Source: Okapia johnstoni (taxonomy: Eukaryota > Chordata > Mammalia > Artiodactyla > Giraffidae). From it: a DNA stretch of 64,000 nt. The translations under genes and the position numbers were made by a program. Below are positions 31,430 to 43,024 of the stretch, piece by piece (within the stretch, counting starts at the first letter, position 1; every line of letters starts with the position of its first letter). Below the pieces are notes generated by a model, which saw only the letters and a program-made list of their open reading frames with translations, was not told where the DNA came from and made no database searches. The stretch lies in assembly GCA_024291935.2 (NCBI GenBank), contig JAGTYA010000025.1:11925501-11989500 (forward strand), in the 5' to 3' direction.

Positions 31430-33125
31430 TCCTGTTGTACTTCAAATGCATTGGAGTGTGTGGACTTGACTAAAGGCCTAGGACGTATGGAATTACCAAG
31501 GACACAGAAGGGCCAGAACAATCTTGAAAAAGAACAAAGTCGGAGGACTCCACATCTCCATTTCAAAGCTTACTACAAAGCTACAGTGATTGTGTGGCCC
31601 TGGGGTGGATTCACAGACCGAAGGATTAGACTGAGAGCCCAGAAATGACTTTGGTCCAGCGGTTTTCAACAGGTGCCAAGACCACACAGTGCAGAAGAAA
31701 TGTCTCTTCTGCTAGTGGAGACGGGGCAACTGAATCTCCAGGTATGAAAGAATGAACTTGGACCCCTTCCTCACACCATACACAAAACTGAATTCCAATT
31801 GGACCAAGGACCTAAACCTAAGAGCTAAAACTATAAAAGTCTTAGGAAAAAACACAGGGGAAGGTCTGAGTAACTTGGATTAGGCAATGGTTTCTTAGCT
31901 ATCACACCAAAACCACGGACAATCAAGGGAAAATAGATAAACTTGACTTCATACGAACTGGACTTCTGTGCATCAAAGGACATTATCAAGAAAGTGAAAA
32001 AAACAACCCCAAAAAATGGAGAAAATACTTTCAAATCATATATTTGAAGATGGGCTAGGATGCAGGATATATAAAGAACACTTTCAACCCAAAGCAGACA
32101 GATGAATAACTCATTTAAAAATGGCCAAAGGATTTGAACAGACTTTTCTCCAAAGAAGATATAAACTGGGCAAGAAGCACCTGGGAAAGATTCTCAATAT
32201 TTTTGGCTATTAAGGAAATGCAAATCCAAACCACAAGGAGACATGACTTCGCACCCATCAGGATAACTATAATAATAAGAAAAAGAAAAGGAAATGGCAA
32301 ATGTTGTTTGTTACAATCCACTCCTAGATTGTAAGATGTTGCAGCCACTATGGAAAACAGCTTGGGAGTTCCTCAAAGTTAAACACAGAATTAGCATTTG
32401 GCCCACCAACTCCATTCCTGAGTATAAACCTGAGCAAATGGAAAACATATTCACACACACTTGATTATAGTAGCATTATCCATAGTAGACCCAAAGCGGA
32501 AACAGCACAGGTGTGTGTCAGCTGGCGCTGCATAAACGAGGTGCGTGCTATCCATATGGGGCGTTACTTGACCACAGGAAGGAAAGGAGAACAGGTTCAT
32601 GCAGGATACAAGTGAGTCCTGACAACACTGTGCCGGGTGACAGGAGCCAGCACACGTTGTGTGATCCCGTTTTTACGAAAAGCCCGGAACAGGCAAAGCT
32701 GCAGAGATGAACAGATATTAGAAGTGATGAGGCGATGGGGATAGGGAATAAGGGCTGATGGCTCGCAGACATGGGGTCTTTTCTGGGGTGATGAAACATT
32801 CTGGGGTGAGGTGCTGGAGCTAGTGGTAAAGAACCTGCCTGGCCAATGCAGGAGACATAAGAGACTGAGGTTCGATCCCTGGGTCGGGAAGATCCCTTGG
32901 AAGAGGGAATGGCAACCCACTCCCCATTCTTGCCTGGGGAATCCCATGGAGAGGGGAGCCTGGCGGGCTACAGTCCATGGGATCGCAGAGTCGGACACGA
33001 CTGAGCACAAAGTCTGCCCAATGTGAACGTATGGAGTAATACACTGAGACCCTCTGAGGGGTCTGTTTCCAAGCAGTGAACTGCATGTTGTGTGATTCTA
33101 TTGCAATTAAAATAGTAAGAGTCCT
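31430..33125 (+). mobile_element. Old L1 (L1M type) ORF2 3' half and 3' UTR, sense
   Basis: Sense phrases run in order: gcttactacaaagctacagt (31568-31587), tcacaccatacacaaaactg, ggaccaaggacctaaaccta (31801-31820), ggaaatgcaaatccaaacca (32215-32234), and cagccactatggaaaacagc near 32342. The 3' part ends in ttgcaattaaaatagtaag. Multiple stops are present. A Bov-A SINE lies inside at about 32812-33020. Confidence 0.9.
32812..33020 (+). mobile_element. Bov-tA SINE, sense
   Basis: Sense head gctagtggtaaagaacctgc, tRNA-like gaggttcgatccctgggtcg (32867-32886), body aatggcaacccactccccat, 3' end gagtcggacacgactgagca (32986-33005). The host L1 resumes after it. Confidence 0.92.
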
Positions 33126-33129
33126 GCAC

Positions 33130-34875
33130 CTGCAGCACCTCCAGAGTCTTGGGGTGGGCGGGGTCCCCGGCCACCAGGACAGACTCCCCCACGCACAGGC
33201 TTCCAGCCTGGTCGGTGAAGGCGGCTCTCAAAATGCACCCAAGCCGCCTGGGGCACCAGCGCCTGAGAGACAGACAACCTGCCGTCTCCCCCTCTGTGTG
33301 CACAGCCTGGCTTCATTAGTGGGGAGGTGATGAGCTAATTCCCCCCAAACAAATGTTGCGATGTGGTGTTTCCTCTGACAATGAGCAGCGGCAGACGGTG
33401 AGAAGTCTGCTCGCACCTTCTGGGTGGTGGATGTGGGAGGAGCTGCCCTGCATGCCTGCCAGCTCCGAGGGCCCTGTCTGCTGCGGTCAGGGGCTTCCTG
33501 GCCCCAAATCAGGTGACACTGGCCCATCTGCACTGGGGTGAACGTCTGGTGGTCGGACACTGTCCCCCCTCCACCAGCTTGGAGTGCAGAGCCCTGGGTT
33601 CCTGCACCCTATGTGTGACCTGGGCTGGGCACTGACCCACCCATCCCAACACCAGATCCACCAACATCAGAGCTCAGTGAGCAGGATGTGCACTGAGGAG
33701 GGTCCTGGGGAACAGGCAGGTGGGGATGCCAGGATGAGTGCAGGTGCCATGGCAGCCATAGTGAGACTTGGAGGCCTGGAGCTGGAGGGGTCTCCAGAGC
33801 CATCCCAAATTGGGGAGGTGGCCAGGCCCTGATTCGCCTGTGTGGGTGCTCCTACTGGGGCAGTGGCATCTGCAGCAGGGGACCCTACCCTGAGAGGGCC
33901 GATGGTGAGGACTTTCTGTTTCAGCACTGCTCCCAGCCAGGGGTCTAGGCAGCATGTCACAGTGCCCACTGGTCTCATCTCTAAAACCAGGGAAGAGCTT
34001 GCCAGACCCTGGGGAAGCACTGAAGATGCCCCTCATGCCCCATCACCTGCTGTGGGTGGGATGCCCTGGTGGGGTAAGGGGATTGGGGGGCAGGGATGGA
34101 GCTCGACCCACAGAAGCTGAGCTCTGTCTGGTCCTCAGTCATCAACTGGACAATCCTTACAGTTGTGACAATGTTGTTAAGAGAGTGACAGGCGTCTGGG
34201 GAGAGGATGAGGGGCGGGAAACCTGCTGCAGTCAGGGAAGGGCTCCTGGAGGGGGAGGCTTCAAAGGAAAGTCCACTTGGGAAGGGCCAGAGGCGGGCGC
34301 CCCACATGGAGGGGAGCAGGGCCAGGCACGGGGTGCTCAGAGCTGTGTGTGTGGCAAGACTGTGGGGGTGGTGATGGGACGGGGTATCTGGGAGTCAGGG
34401 GGCTGTGGAGCAGACGGGGTGGGGAGCACAGTGGTGACTGACGGCCAAACACAGGAACAAGGTCAGTCCACATTTCTGTGGGCAGCGTGCTCATCTCCAG
34501 CGTGTCTCACGGCTGCATATGGTCCCACGTCAGAGACTGTTCATCTGACCGGGGTGGATTATCCCGCCCCCTCCCCACGCTGGACACTGGAGTTGCGTGT
34601 GTGCACATCCCACTGCTCTAGACAAGGCAGTGGTGGACGCGCCTGCACACGCGTGTCTGCATAAGTGAGTGTGTGTGTAGACGCGTCCCTGGAACCTCCT
34701 CCCGGGCGAGGAGACCAGAGGATCGGTCTGTTAGCTGTCACCGTGTGTCCTTCCCAGGCAGTCTCGGGCATGCACGCCACTACTGACCCCTCACCAGCGG
34801 TGGGCTGTCAGTCTTTCCCACTTTCCCAAGGGGAGGTGAATGTAGTGTCATAGTCTTGATTTAATTTGATCTCTC
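33130..34875. other. GC-rich single-copy DNA, no gene recognised
   Basis: Open frames of up to 236 codons (33954-34664) overlap others and lack domains. I see no repeat family. Confidence 0.5.
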
Positions 34876-34879
34876 TCCT

Positions 34880-35890
34880 CTACAGTGAAATCGGCCTGCT
34901 TTGCATTGTCTTCTCTAAGGGGGAGGAGAAACATTTATATTTCTCTTTGATTGCCTGCCTGCTCATCCACTTTGCCCATTCTTCCAAGGTGCTGGAAGTT
35001 TTCCTCAATGATCTGTGTGAGTGTTTTACATACTGGAGGCAAGTGACCTCTGCTTCTGGATGGCAAGGAATTGTTCCCAGTCGCCTCATCTCCTCAGAAG
35101 GTATTTCGAATCTCTCAGCCCCTCCACACTGGCTCTCAGAAAGGCTTTCCTCGCCAGCAAACATCACCCACGCCTTCTTCCATTACGTTTTTAGATTCAT
35201 TTCTGACATTTGAATTTTGATGCTTTTGGATTTTTTTTTTTTTATATAAGAAATGAAGTAGAGATTCAGCCTTATTTGTTCCAAATGGTTACACATTTAT
35301 ACCAGTACCATTTATTAAACAATCCATCTTTTCCTCAATTTTTCATGCCATTTTTATTAGCTGCTAAACACTCATATATTCATGCCTCTATTTCTGGATT
35401 CTCTTTTCTCTTCCGTTGATGTATCTGTTCATATTTTGAATACTTTTGTCAAGTTCAATTGAGCTTTTTTGTCAAAAAATTCAATTAGAATTTCGACGCA
35501 GAGAGGACTGACATCTTTACAACTTTGTCTTCCTAGTTAATAAAAAGGTAGGACTCTCCAATTATCCTATCTTATTATATGTCTTTTAGTCGAGCTTCAC
35601 CATTCTCTTCATGGAAGCCCTTCACTTTCCTTCAGTTTTTTTAGGCATTCCATATTTTCAGTTGCTACAGAGGGTGAGTTCTTTTCCTTCCTTCAAACAG
35701 CTTTAGCTGTTTACGTTTTGCATAGAGAAGGTATTGATTTTGATATGTTAATTTTGTAACTAACCACCTTGGTGAGTTCACTTCCTGTTTCCAATGTTTC
35801 TGCATCTTGGTTGATGATACCACCATTTTCAATGATAAAGTTTTCTCCCCCTTTCCAGTCTGTATGCATCTCACCTTGTTCATTACTTAA
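34880..35890 (-). mobile_element. Old L1 fragment, antisense
   Basis: AT-rich DNA follows antisense L1 ORF2: gaatttcgacgcagagagga, then ctgacatctttacaactttg (35511-35530), ggactctccaattatcctat, ttgattttgatatgttaatt, then caccattttcaatgataaag. A T12-13 run lies at about 35228-35242. All frames are broken. Confidence 0.75.
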
Positions 35891-35894
35891 CTGC

Positions 35895-36920
35895 AGGGAC
35901 TCTTCAGAACAAGGGGGTAAGTAGCTGTTTGCTCCAGGACCCTGGTGGCTGCCCCAGCGCCGGTGGAGGTGATGGGGAGCCGGCCAGGCGCCTCCTCAGT
36001 GGGGCAGGGGAACAGACTTCCTGGGGGCTATCCCAGCCCTTTTTTGCTCTCTCCTTTCAGCTGTGGTTCAGGTTCACTGCCTGAGGTCTCGGCTCTGGGT
36101 CTGACACGGAAGATCAAGGTCACTGTCTAAATCCAAGTCTCGGTGAATTACAGTTGATTGCAGTGGAACAGAGCTGAAAGCCAGCTCCGTGGTCGCCTTA
36201 GCCACGTTCCGGGGCTTGTAGCTCGTGGCTCCTGCACTAGACGGACAGGCGGACGTGGGGCGTTTCCATCGTGGCAGGAAGTTTGGGGCACGGCTGCGAC
36301 CCTGTCTACACCCCAGCCGCACAGCCCTCCCTCTAGATGTCCACACGGTGTGTCTGGGCGGGCGCGGGGAGGGCTCCTAGAAGCACACCCGTGACCCCAG
36401 CACTGCTCTCGCCCTCAGCCACGAGCTGTGGCTCGCTCGTGTTCTCCGGGACCCCCCAGCTCCACGCTCACCTCTCCCAGGAGGAAGGGGGCCCCACAGC
36501 GGCGCTTTCCATCCCACGTGTCCCTGTGAGGCCCTGATGCTGCCCCCAGGGGTGGCACCTGCCCTTCGTCACGGGACCGAGGCTGTGAAAGGGAGACGGA
36601 AAGTGATGCTGTGCTGAGCCACTGGCGGAAAGGGGCCCCCGTCGCCGTGGCAGCCGTGACTGCCAGTCCGTGCCGTCCAGGAGCCCAGGCAGATCCGTCC
36701 GATCCCCGATCTCTTCATCCCGCTGACGCTCGGCTCTTAGGACTCGCAGGTCTTCTCGGTCCTTCTCGTGGTTTCAAAGAGAAAATCCCTCAGCTTCGGC
36801 CAGGACTATCTGGAGTGACAGCGAAACCACGTTTGACTTCAGTTTATCCACAAGGCTCTAAGCTTTGCTGAGGCGAGCACCCTCGCTCTGTGGCTTCCTT
36901 CAGAGGCCGTCAGCAGCTGC
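35895..36920. other. GC-rich single-copy DNA, no gene recognised
   Basis: Nothing nameable. CpG density is moderately high around 36200-36400 and 36620-36760. Confidence 0.5.
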
Positions 36921-36924
36921 ATCT

Positions 36925-37075
36925 TGGCATCTCCTGGGGGGCGTCTTGGGGGGACGTGGCTGGGGGGTGTGGCCTGGGCGGGGGGGGGCAGTTCCTGGGG
37001 GTGTGGCCCGGGGTGTGTATCCTGGGGGGGTGTCTCCTGGGGGAGTGTGTCTTGGGGGACCGTGGCTGGCTCCCT
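36925..37075 (+). repeat. G-rich degenerate repeat
   Basis: Repeated cctggggg, ttggggg and gtgtggcc words recur about every 17-25 bases, with G-runs of four to nine. It has strong G-quadruplex potential on the plus strand. Confidence 0.75.
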
Positions 37076-37079
37076 GGAC

Positions 37080-37460
37080 TGTGCGCTCTGTGTCCTGTTG
37101 CTCAGCACCCGCGGGCAGGGCCCTGACGTGGAGGCAGAGGAGGAAACACCCGGGGTGGGGGGTTCAGAAATTCTGGGAGACAACAGAGAGGTCAGGACTG
37201 GAGAGGCCACACACGGGGCTGTGAGTGGCGCATCCTCGAAGTCTCACAGAGGAACTGCCGTGCGAGCCGGCCCTGCCCCGCCTGGCAGTCATCTGAGGGA
37301 AATAAAGGCACCGCTGAGGAGCCACCCGCAGCCCGTGCTCACTGCGGTGCCCAACACTCCAGCCGAGGGGGGTGGAGTCACCTCAGGGGGTCTCCCCTGC
37401 GGGCAGGGCCAGGTCCGTCCCTGATCGGGGGCCTAGAGCCCCCATTCCACAACCAGACCT
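37080..37460. other. GC-rich single-copy DNA, no gene recognised
   Basis: Nothing nameable. Confidence 0.45.
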
Positions 37461-37464
37461 GGCA

Positions 37465-37615
37465 CGGCCATTAAAGAAATAAACACAAAGAAGAAGATAC
37501 AGTCTATGTACACAGTGGAACATTCTTCAGCCATAAGAAAGAGAAGGAACTGTCGCCATTTGTGGCGACATGGGTGGGGCTGGAGGGCATCACGCTACAC
37601 AGAACATCAGAGAAG
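37465..37615 (+). mobile_element. L1 3' end fragment, sense
   Basis: The phrases acagtggaacattcttcagc (37513-37532), cataagaaagagaaggaact, then gacatgggtggggctggagg are the end of L1 ORF2 and start of the 3' UTR. It runs straight into the 25-bp minisatellite. Confidence 0.88.
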
Positions 37616-37764
37616 GACAGACAGCCTGTGACCTCGCACAGACAGACGCCCCGTGACCTCACACAGACATACAGCCTGTGACCTCACACAGACAGACGCC
37701 CTGTGACCTCACACAGACAGATGCCCTTTGACCTCACACAGACAGATGCCCTTTGACCTCACAT
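37616..37764. repeat. 25-bp minisatellite, six copies, grown from an L1 3' UTR
   Basis: Units read agacagacgccctgtgacct followed by cacac, with T/C changes, and the period is exactly 25. The unit resembles the L1 3' UTR phrase that would come next in the adjacent L1 (aaatactgtatgatctcac-like), so the array probably arose by slippage within the L1. Confidence 0.92.
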
Positions 37765-37769
37765 GCCGA

Positions 37770-38495
37770 GGATGGGCTGGAGGCTCCAGAGGTGGGGTGG
37801 GGCTGGGTGACACGGGGAGGGATTTAATCCTCAGATGAGGCAGTAAGTGAGGCTGGCCTACGGAAGCGGGAGTGAGGGTGTGAGGGCCGCAGCCTGAAAT
37901 CAGGGTTGGGGTGGTTCTCCACAGGAGGGCGAGGGGCCGTGCGGGGCTCTGTGGACAAGCCTGGGGCCCAGAGGGGGCACGCAGGCCAGCTTCAGGGACG
38001 CCGAGGGCCATGAGCCGGGCGGGGGCAGGCGGGGAGGCCCGTGCGGTGGCCGGATGTGGGCTGTGAGAGTGAGGGCCGCAGTGGGGCAGGGGCTCCCGGC
38101 TGGGGCCTGCGCTCCGCACCTCTGCAGGACTGCCCGTGTCTGCCCTGGGAGCGCCCTTGCAGGGGCTGGACCGATGCCGCCTGTGCACCGTCACTGGTGA
38201 ACCAGCCCAGGCGGCCGGGCACTGCAGGGCACACAGACCAGCTCCCTTTTACGGCAAAAGGCCAGGCAGAGGGGGTCCTTCACCGGCCTCGTGGGGACCC
38301 TCACACAAGGCGATCGGTGGCCGCTGCAGCCCTTCACGTGCACCTGGACCAACGTGAGCCCCTGGGGTTTGGCAGGAAACCAGGGGGCAGGAGGCCCAGC
38401 GCTGGGGTGACTTGCGGGCGCCCCTCCAACACGACCCTCTGCTCTGCCTGCGGCCGACTCCCTGGCGTCTGCACCACCTACCCCTCCCCGAGAGC
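37770..38495. other. GC-rich single-copy DNA, no gene recognised
   Basis: Open frames of 161 codons (minus) and 153 codons (plus) overlap. No domain. Confidence 0.5.
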
Positions 38496-38499
38496 CATT

Positions 38500-39375
38500 T
38501 GACTTTTATTTACTTTCTAACCTGTCTTTCCAGAATTTATTCTGTTTTTATATTTTATTTCTTTTTAATTGGAGGATAATTGCTCTACGGTAGTGTGTTG
38601 GTCTCACCTCAACATGAATCAGCCGTAGGTGACGTCTGCTTTTATTTCAGCTTCTTTCTTGGGTCTAACGAGACTGCATGATCGCCCATTTATTTTCAAA
38701 CTTTCTGTCACTGTTTTAGATGCTTTTGCTGGAAAGTAGCATTATCCTTGGATTTCCTTTTCGACCGTTATCTTTTAATGAGAGGTGTACCCTTTTCATG
38801 TCAAACAGTCGTGACCTCTGGCATTACTTCTGATGTCTTTTCCCACGTTCTCCCTGCATCAGTCTGCTTTCTTTTTGCCATTTTAAGTTACTCTCTTTGC
38901 CTTCCCCTCTGGTGACTGGGAAGGTATGTGCCTTATATTTAATTCTGCTGGTTTCCCTTTATTTTAAAATGGACATGTGTTCTGAAGTGAACGTCAAGAA
39001 AAGATGTATAACCACTGATGCCCTCTGTGTAGAAAGAAATTAGCTTATTCTGCCTTTTTCCTCCTCGTAGGTTTTATAGGCATAATCTAGGGTTTTACAT
39101 TCAATTTTCATTTTTTATTTTGTTCATTTATTTTACCGCGATGCATCTTATATTTCAGGAATACTCATTCGCCCTTAGAATTTCTCTCCTTCCTAACTTA
39201 ACTGTCCCACCCTGACTCTGGATTGGGTTGGATGTTTTTCCCACTGAGTTTTCAGAAAGGCTGACTGCTTGTCTGGGATAATCTTCCTGCTGTTTTCATG
39301 CTGAGGGCCAGGATTTGGTTGATCACTGAGGAATTTCCTAAAATTCACCTTTAATTGTTTAAATAAATAAAAATT
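38500..39375 (-). mobile_element. Old L1 fragment with a ruminant L1 3' UTR piece, antisense
   Basis: A ruminant L1 3' UTR piece is seen at 38550-38640 (ttttaattggaggataattg, then caacatgaatcagccgtagg). The rest is older antisense L1-like DNA, with ccttatatttaattctgctg at about 38931-38950 and tttaataaataaaaa-like ends. The assignment of the right half is weaker. Confidence 0.65.
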
Positions 39376-39379
39376 AGAC

Positions 39380-39715
39380 ATGACATAAGAGTCACAGGTC
39401 GGGGACGTCAGCCCACCCCAAGAATCTCCATCCCCATTCCAGAGGAAACACGCAGCTTTCTCGAGGGAGGGAAGGGAAGTCAGGAGGAAGGTCTCCCCTG
39501 ACAGCAGACTGAGAGACAGTCACGGGCACCCCCAATGAGCCCTGGGGTCAGAGACCCTCAGCTCAAGCACTCTGAGAGCCTCTCTGGGGGACAGCGTGGG
39601 GATTTGAGTGTGCACCACACGCTGGACAGCATCGGTGCTTCGGTGGTGAATTTCTGGATCTGGGTACTAGTTTAGCCTCCTGTCCTGGAGTCTGAGGATC
39701 TTTTATTTACTTGGT
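39380..39715. other. Single-copy DNA, no gene recognised
   Basis: Mixed composition, nothing nameable. Confidence 0.45.
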
Positions 39716-39718
39716 AGA

Positions 39719-40068
39719 TGTCGTGGGCTGAACTGTGCCCCCCCCCCAAGTTCATGATGAAGCCCAGCATTTCAGAGGTGATGGTCTGCAGATGGGGCCT
39801 CTCGAGAGGTGATCGAGTTAAAATAAGGTCTTCAGGCTGGCCTGGTTCAGTATGACCAATCCAAGAGGAGGTCAGACCATGCGGTGGTCCTGTGAGCACA
39901 CGGGGAGAAGACTGAACACACCGGAGGGGAGAGGCCTCGGGAGGAACCGTCTGTCCGACACCGAGGTCTCAGACGTCTAGCCTCCGGGCACGAGGGAAGT
40001 AAACGTCGGTTGTGGCAGCCGCCATGTCTGTGTGCTTGTCGGGCCAGTCTGAGCTGACTGATACATCT
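39719..40068 (+). mobile_element. MLT1-like MaLR solo LTR
   Basis: It begins tgtcgtgggctgaactgtgc followed by a C11 run. It continues with gatcgagttaaaataaggtc (39811-39830) and the gaccaatccaagaggaggtc segment, then ggagaggcctcgggaggaac, and ends ctgagctgactgatacat. This is the layout of MaLR-type LTRs of about 350 bp. The subfamily name is not certain. Confidence 0.75.
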
Positions 40069-40079
40069 TCGCCTTTCTA

Positions 40080-40680
40080 CCTCTCCTGGCATTCTGTGTT
40101 TCTCCAGCTTTGTTGAGACGCAGTTGGCATGCGACACCGTGCAGGTTCTGCTCGCGGCGCTGACCTTGGGTGTTCACACGTCGTGGAGGGGCCACCCCTG
40201 CAGACCTCACACCCCTGCCCGCCGCACCATGGCGCTCACTTCCTGTGGTGAGAACAAGGCCTACCCTCCCAGCCACTGATCCTCCTGAGGGTGCACTGCG
40301 GTGTGGTCAGCTACACTGGCCAGCTGGCCAGCAGCTCCCGGCACCCGTGTGGCTTCCGGCCGGAGGCTGGCATCCTTAGACCAACACCCCCGGCCCCACC
40401 CCAGCCCCGGGGAACCGCCGCACTCCCCGCTGTGTTTCCTTTATTTCCCTGTGTCCAGTTATCCCCGCGTCCACACAGCTGCCTCACCCCGCTTCACCCG
40501 CCCTCTGCTGAGTGTCAGATCCTACACATGTGACATCACATGGGGCCTGTCTTTCTCTGGCCTAGTTCACTTGGCGTGTATGATGCCCTTAAGGTCCACC
40601 CAAGTTGTCACAAGCAGCAGGGCTCCCTTCTTTCTCAGGGCTGAATACTATGCCGCATAGTGTGTTATAAAGATGGACTC
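40080..40680 (-). mobile_element. Old L1 3' UTR, antisense, GC-enriched
   Basis: Antisense order is visible: gctttgttgagacgcagttg (40109-40128), then later gcctagttcacttggcgtgt (40560-40579), then cccttaaggtccacccaagt (40588-40607), then cagggctgaatactatgccg. Its base composition is far more GC-rich than usual for L1, as in other parts of this window. Confidence 0.75.
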
Positions 40681-40684
40681 ACTT

Positions 40685-41575
40685 GTGCCATTGGGACGCT
40701 TACAGGGTGCAGGGCAAGGGGCCTGCTCTGACAGCCCCAGGGGCTGAGGCGGCTCACGGTCCAGACAGTATCCAGGCCGGGAGCCACGGAAGACACCCCT
40801 CCCCGAATGGGGGTGGAGCGGGGACTGCACGGTCTGCTGTGGGGACGTCTCCCCAACCCCGCATGTCGACGGGCGCTCTGAAGCCTGGTGTCCTGCGTGG
40901 AAAGTGGCTCTGTCCCCCCATGAAGGGCTTAGCTCACGTGGCCCCGTGTCCCATGTCTGATCCACAGGAAACATTCCCCAGGCTCGCTCCCTCCCCGTGT
41001 CTGCATGGCTGCCAGCCCGGGTGAGAGGATGTCCCTTCCCAGTCCCAGACCCCCTCCCTGGCCGAGGGTCTCCCAGTGTGTGGGCTCAGCCTACAGGGCC
41101 CAGACCTCCTGTTCTCAACGCTGCCCCAGGCCTGCAGCCAACTCGCCTGGCTTCACGCTCCTCAGACACACGACCCCCAACTCATATGCTCTGCTGCGCC
41201 CTGGAGCCCTCCCACTGAGCTAGAGAAGGACACACACCTCCCCGGTCACCCCCGATGGCCCCCATCCCAGCACACGAGCCACCCTCCCCACACCCTCTCT
41301 AGAAACCATCCTCCTCCACGCTCTTCCTGCAAACTGGACCCTGACTCTAGTTTCGGGACACCCTGTCTGTGAATCACCCCCAAGGAGCAGCACCTGTGGG
41401 TCTGGATGCCTCTACGAAGTCCTAGTTTGCCAGCCAGCTGCATTGACACTTATTTTAAATGGAAACATTACATCATCGATTGCTTGAGCTAGATACGGTT
41501 TAGCTACATATATCTAAAAATAAATACACTACAATTTTACAACAGGAGATGAAATGATTAAAATTTAAAATGCCT
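40685..41575. other. GC-rich single-copy DNA, no gene recognised
   Basis: Nothing nameable. The right end (41450-41575) becomes AT-rich ahead of the L1. Confidence 0.45.
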
Positions 41576-41765
41576 GTCCAAAAGTGAAAGGTCAGTCTCT
41601 TCTATAAGCGGGGCTGAGAAAACTGGAATCACATACAAAGAATGAGACCAATCCTCATCCTACACCACACACACACTCACTCCAAACAGGTCAAGACTTG
41701 ATGTAAGATCTGACCATGCGACTCCCATGGGGTCAGGGAGCTCCTGAATGTTGGTCCTGGCGATG

Positions 41766-41887
41766 CTCTATTTTCTTCTCATCTGCTCTGCATAGCATGT
41801 GGGATATTATTTCCCAGACCAGGGATTGAACTTGTGCCCCTTGCGGTGGAAGCGCAGTCTTACCCATGAGACTGCTGGGGAAGCCGC
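41766..41887 (-). mobile_element. CHR-type SINE, antisense, nested in L1
   Basis: On minus it starts ggcttccccagcagtctcat and carries the B-box-like region (rc of ccagaccagggattgaactt at 41816-41835). The end, near 41766, is diverged. Confidence 0.85.
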
Positions 41888-41995
41888 CTGTTGATGATTT
41901 TTTTAATCTGACACCCAAAACAGTGAAGGCAACAAAAGCAGAAATAAACAAATGGGACAACATCAAACTAAAAAGCTTGTGTACAGCAAAGGAAG

Positions 41996-43024
41996 TTCTG
42001 TTCAGTCACTCAGTTGTGTCCAACTCTTTGCGACTCCATGGACTGCAGCACTCCCGGCCTCCCTGTCCATCACCAACTCATGGAGCTTACTCAAACTCAT
42101 GTCCATCGAGTCGGTGATGCCATCCAACCATCTCATCCTCTGTCGTCCCCTTCTCCTCCTGCCTTCAATCTTTCCCAGCATCAGGGTCTTTTCAAATGAG
42201 TCAGTTCTTCACATCAGGTGGCCAAAGTATTGGAGTTTCAGCTTCAGCATCAGTCCTTCCAATGAACATCCAGGGCTGATCTCCTTTAGGATGGATTGAT
42301 TGGATCTCCTTGCAGTCCAAGGGACTCCCAAGAGTCTTCTCCAACAGTTCAAAAGCATCAATTCTTCGGTGCTCAGCTTTCTTTATAGTCCAACTCTCAC
42401 ATCCATACATGACCACTGGAAAAACCATAACTTTAACTAGAGGGACCTTAGTTGACAAAGTAATGTCTCTGCTTTTTAATATGCTGTCTAGGTTTGTCGC
42501 AGCTTTCTTCCAAGGAGCAAGCTCTTTTAATTTCATGGCTGCGATTACCATCTGCAGTGATTTTGGAGCCCAAGAAAATAAAGTCTGTCACTGTTTCCAT
42601 TGTTTGTCCATCTATTTGCCAAGAAGTGATGGGACCGGATGCCATGATCTTATTTTTTTGTATGTTGAGTTTTAAGTCAACTTTTTAACTCTCCTCTTTC
42701 ACTTTCATCAAGAGGCTCTTTAGTTCTTCTTCATTTTCTGCCATAAGGGTGGTATCATCTGCATATCTGAGGTTATTGATATTTCTCCCAGAAACCTTGA
42801 TTCCAGCTTGTGTTTCTTCCAGCCCAGAATTTCTCATGATGTACTCTGCATATAAGTTAAATAAGCAGGGTGACAATATACAGCCTTGACATGCTCCTTT
42901 CCCAATTTGGAACCAGTCTGTTGTTCCATGTCCAGTTCTAACTGTTGCTTCTTGACCTGCATACAGATTTCTCAGGAGGCAGGTGAGGTGGTCTGGTATT
43001 CCCATCTCTTTAAGAATTTTCCAC
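41996..43024 (-). mobile_element. BovB LINE, 3' segment of a 5'-inverted insertion
   Basis: BovB encodes an endonuclease-reverse transcriptase of the RTE clade. This minus-strand segment begins in the reverse-transcriptase domain just before the EMGIPDHL residues. It keeps the catalytic YADD motif (codons at 42765-42754) and the later YGCESWTIKKAEHRRIDAF region (about 42414-42358), then the 3' UTR and tail ending at 41996. Frameshifts and stops prevent a full protein. It joins, head to head, the inverted 5' segment at 43025-44328. The target duplication cagcaaaggaag lies at 41984-41995. Confidence 0.96.
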
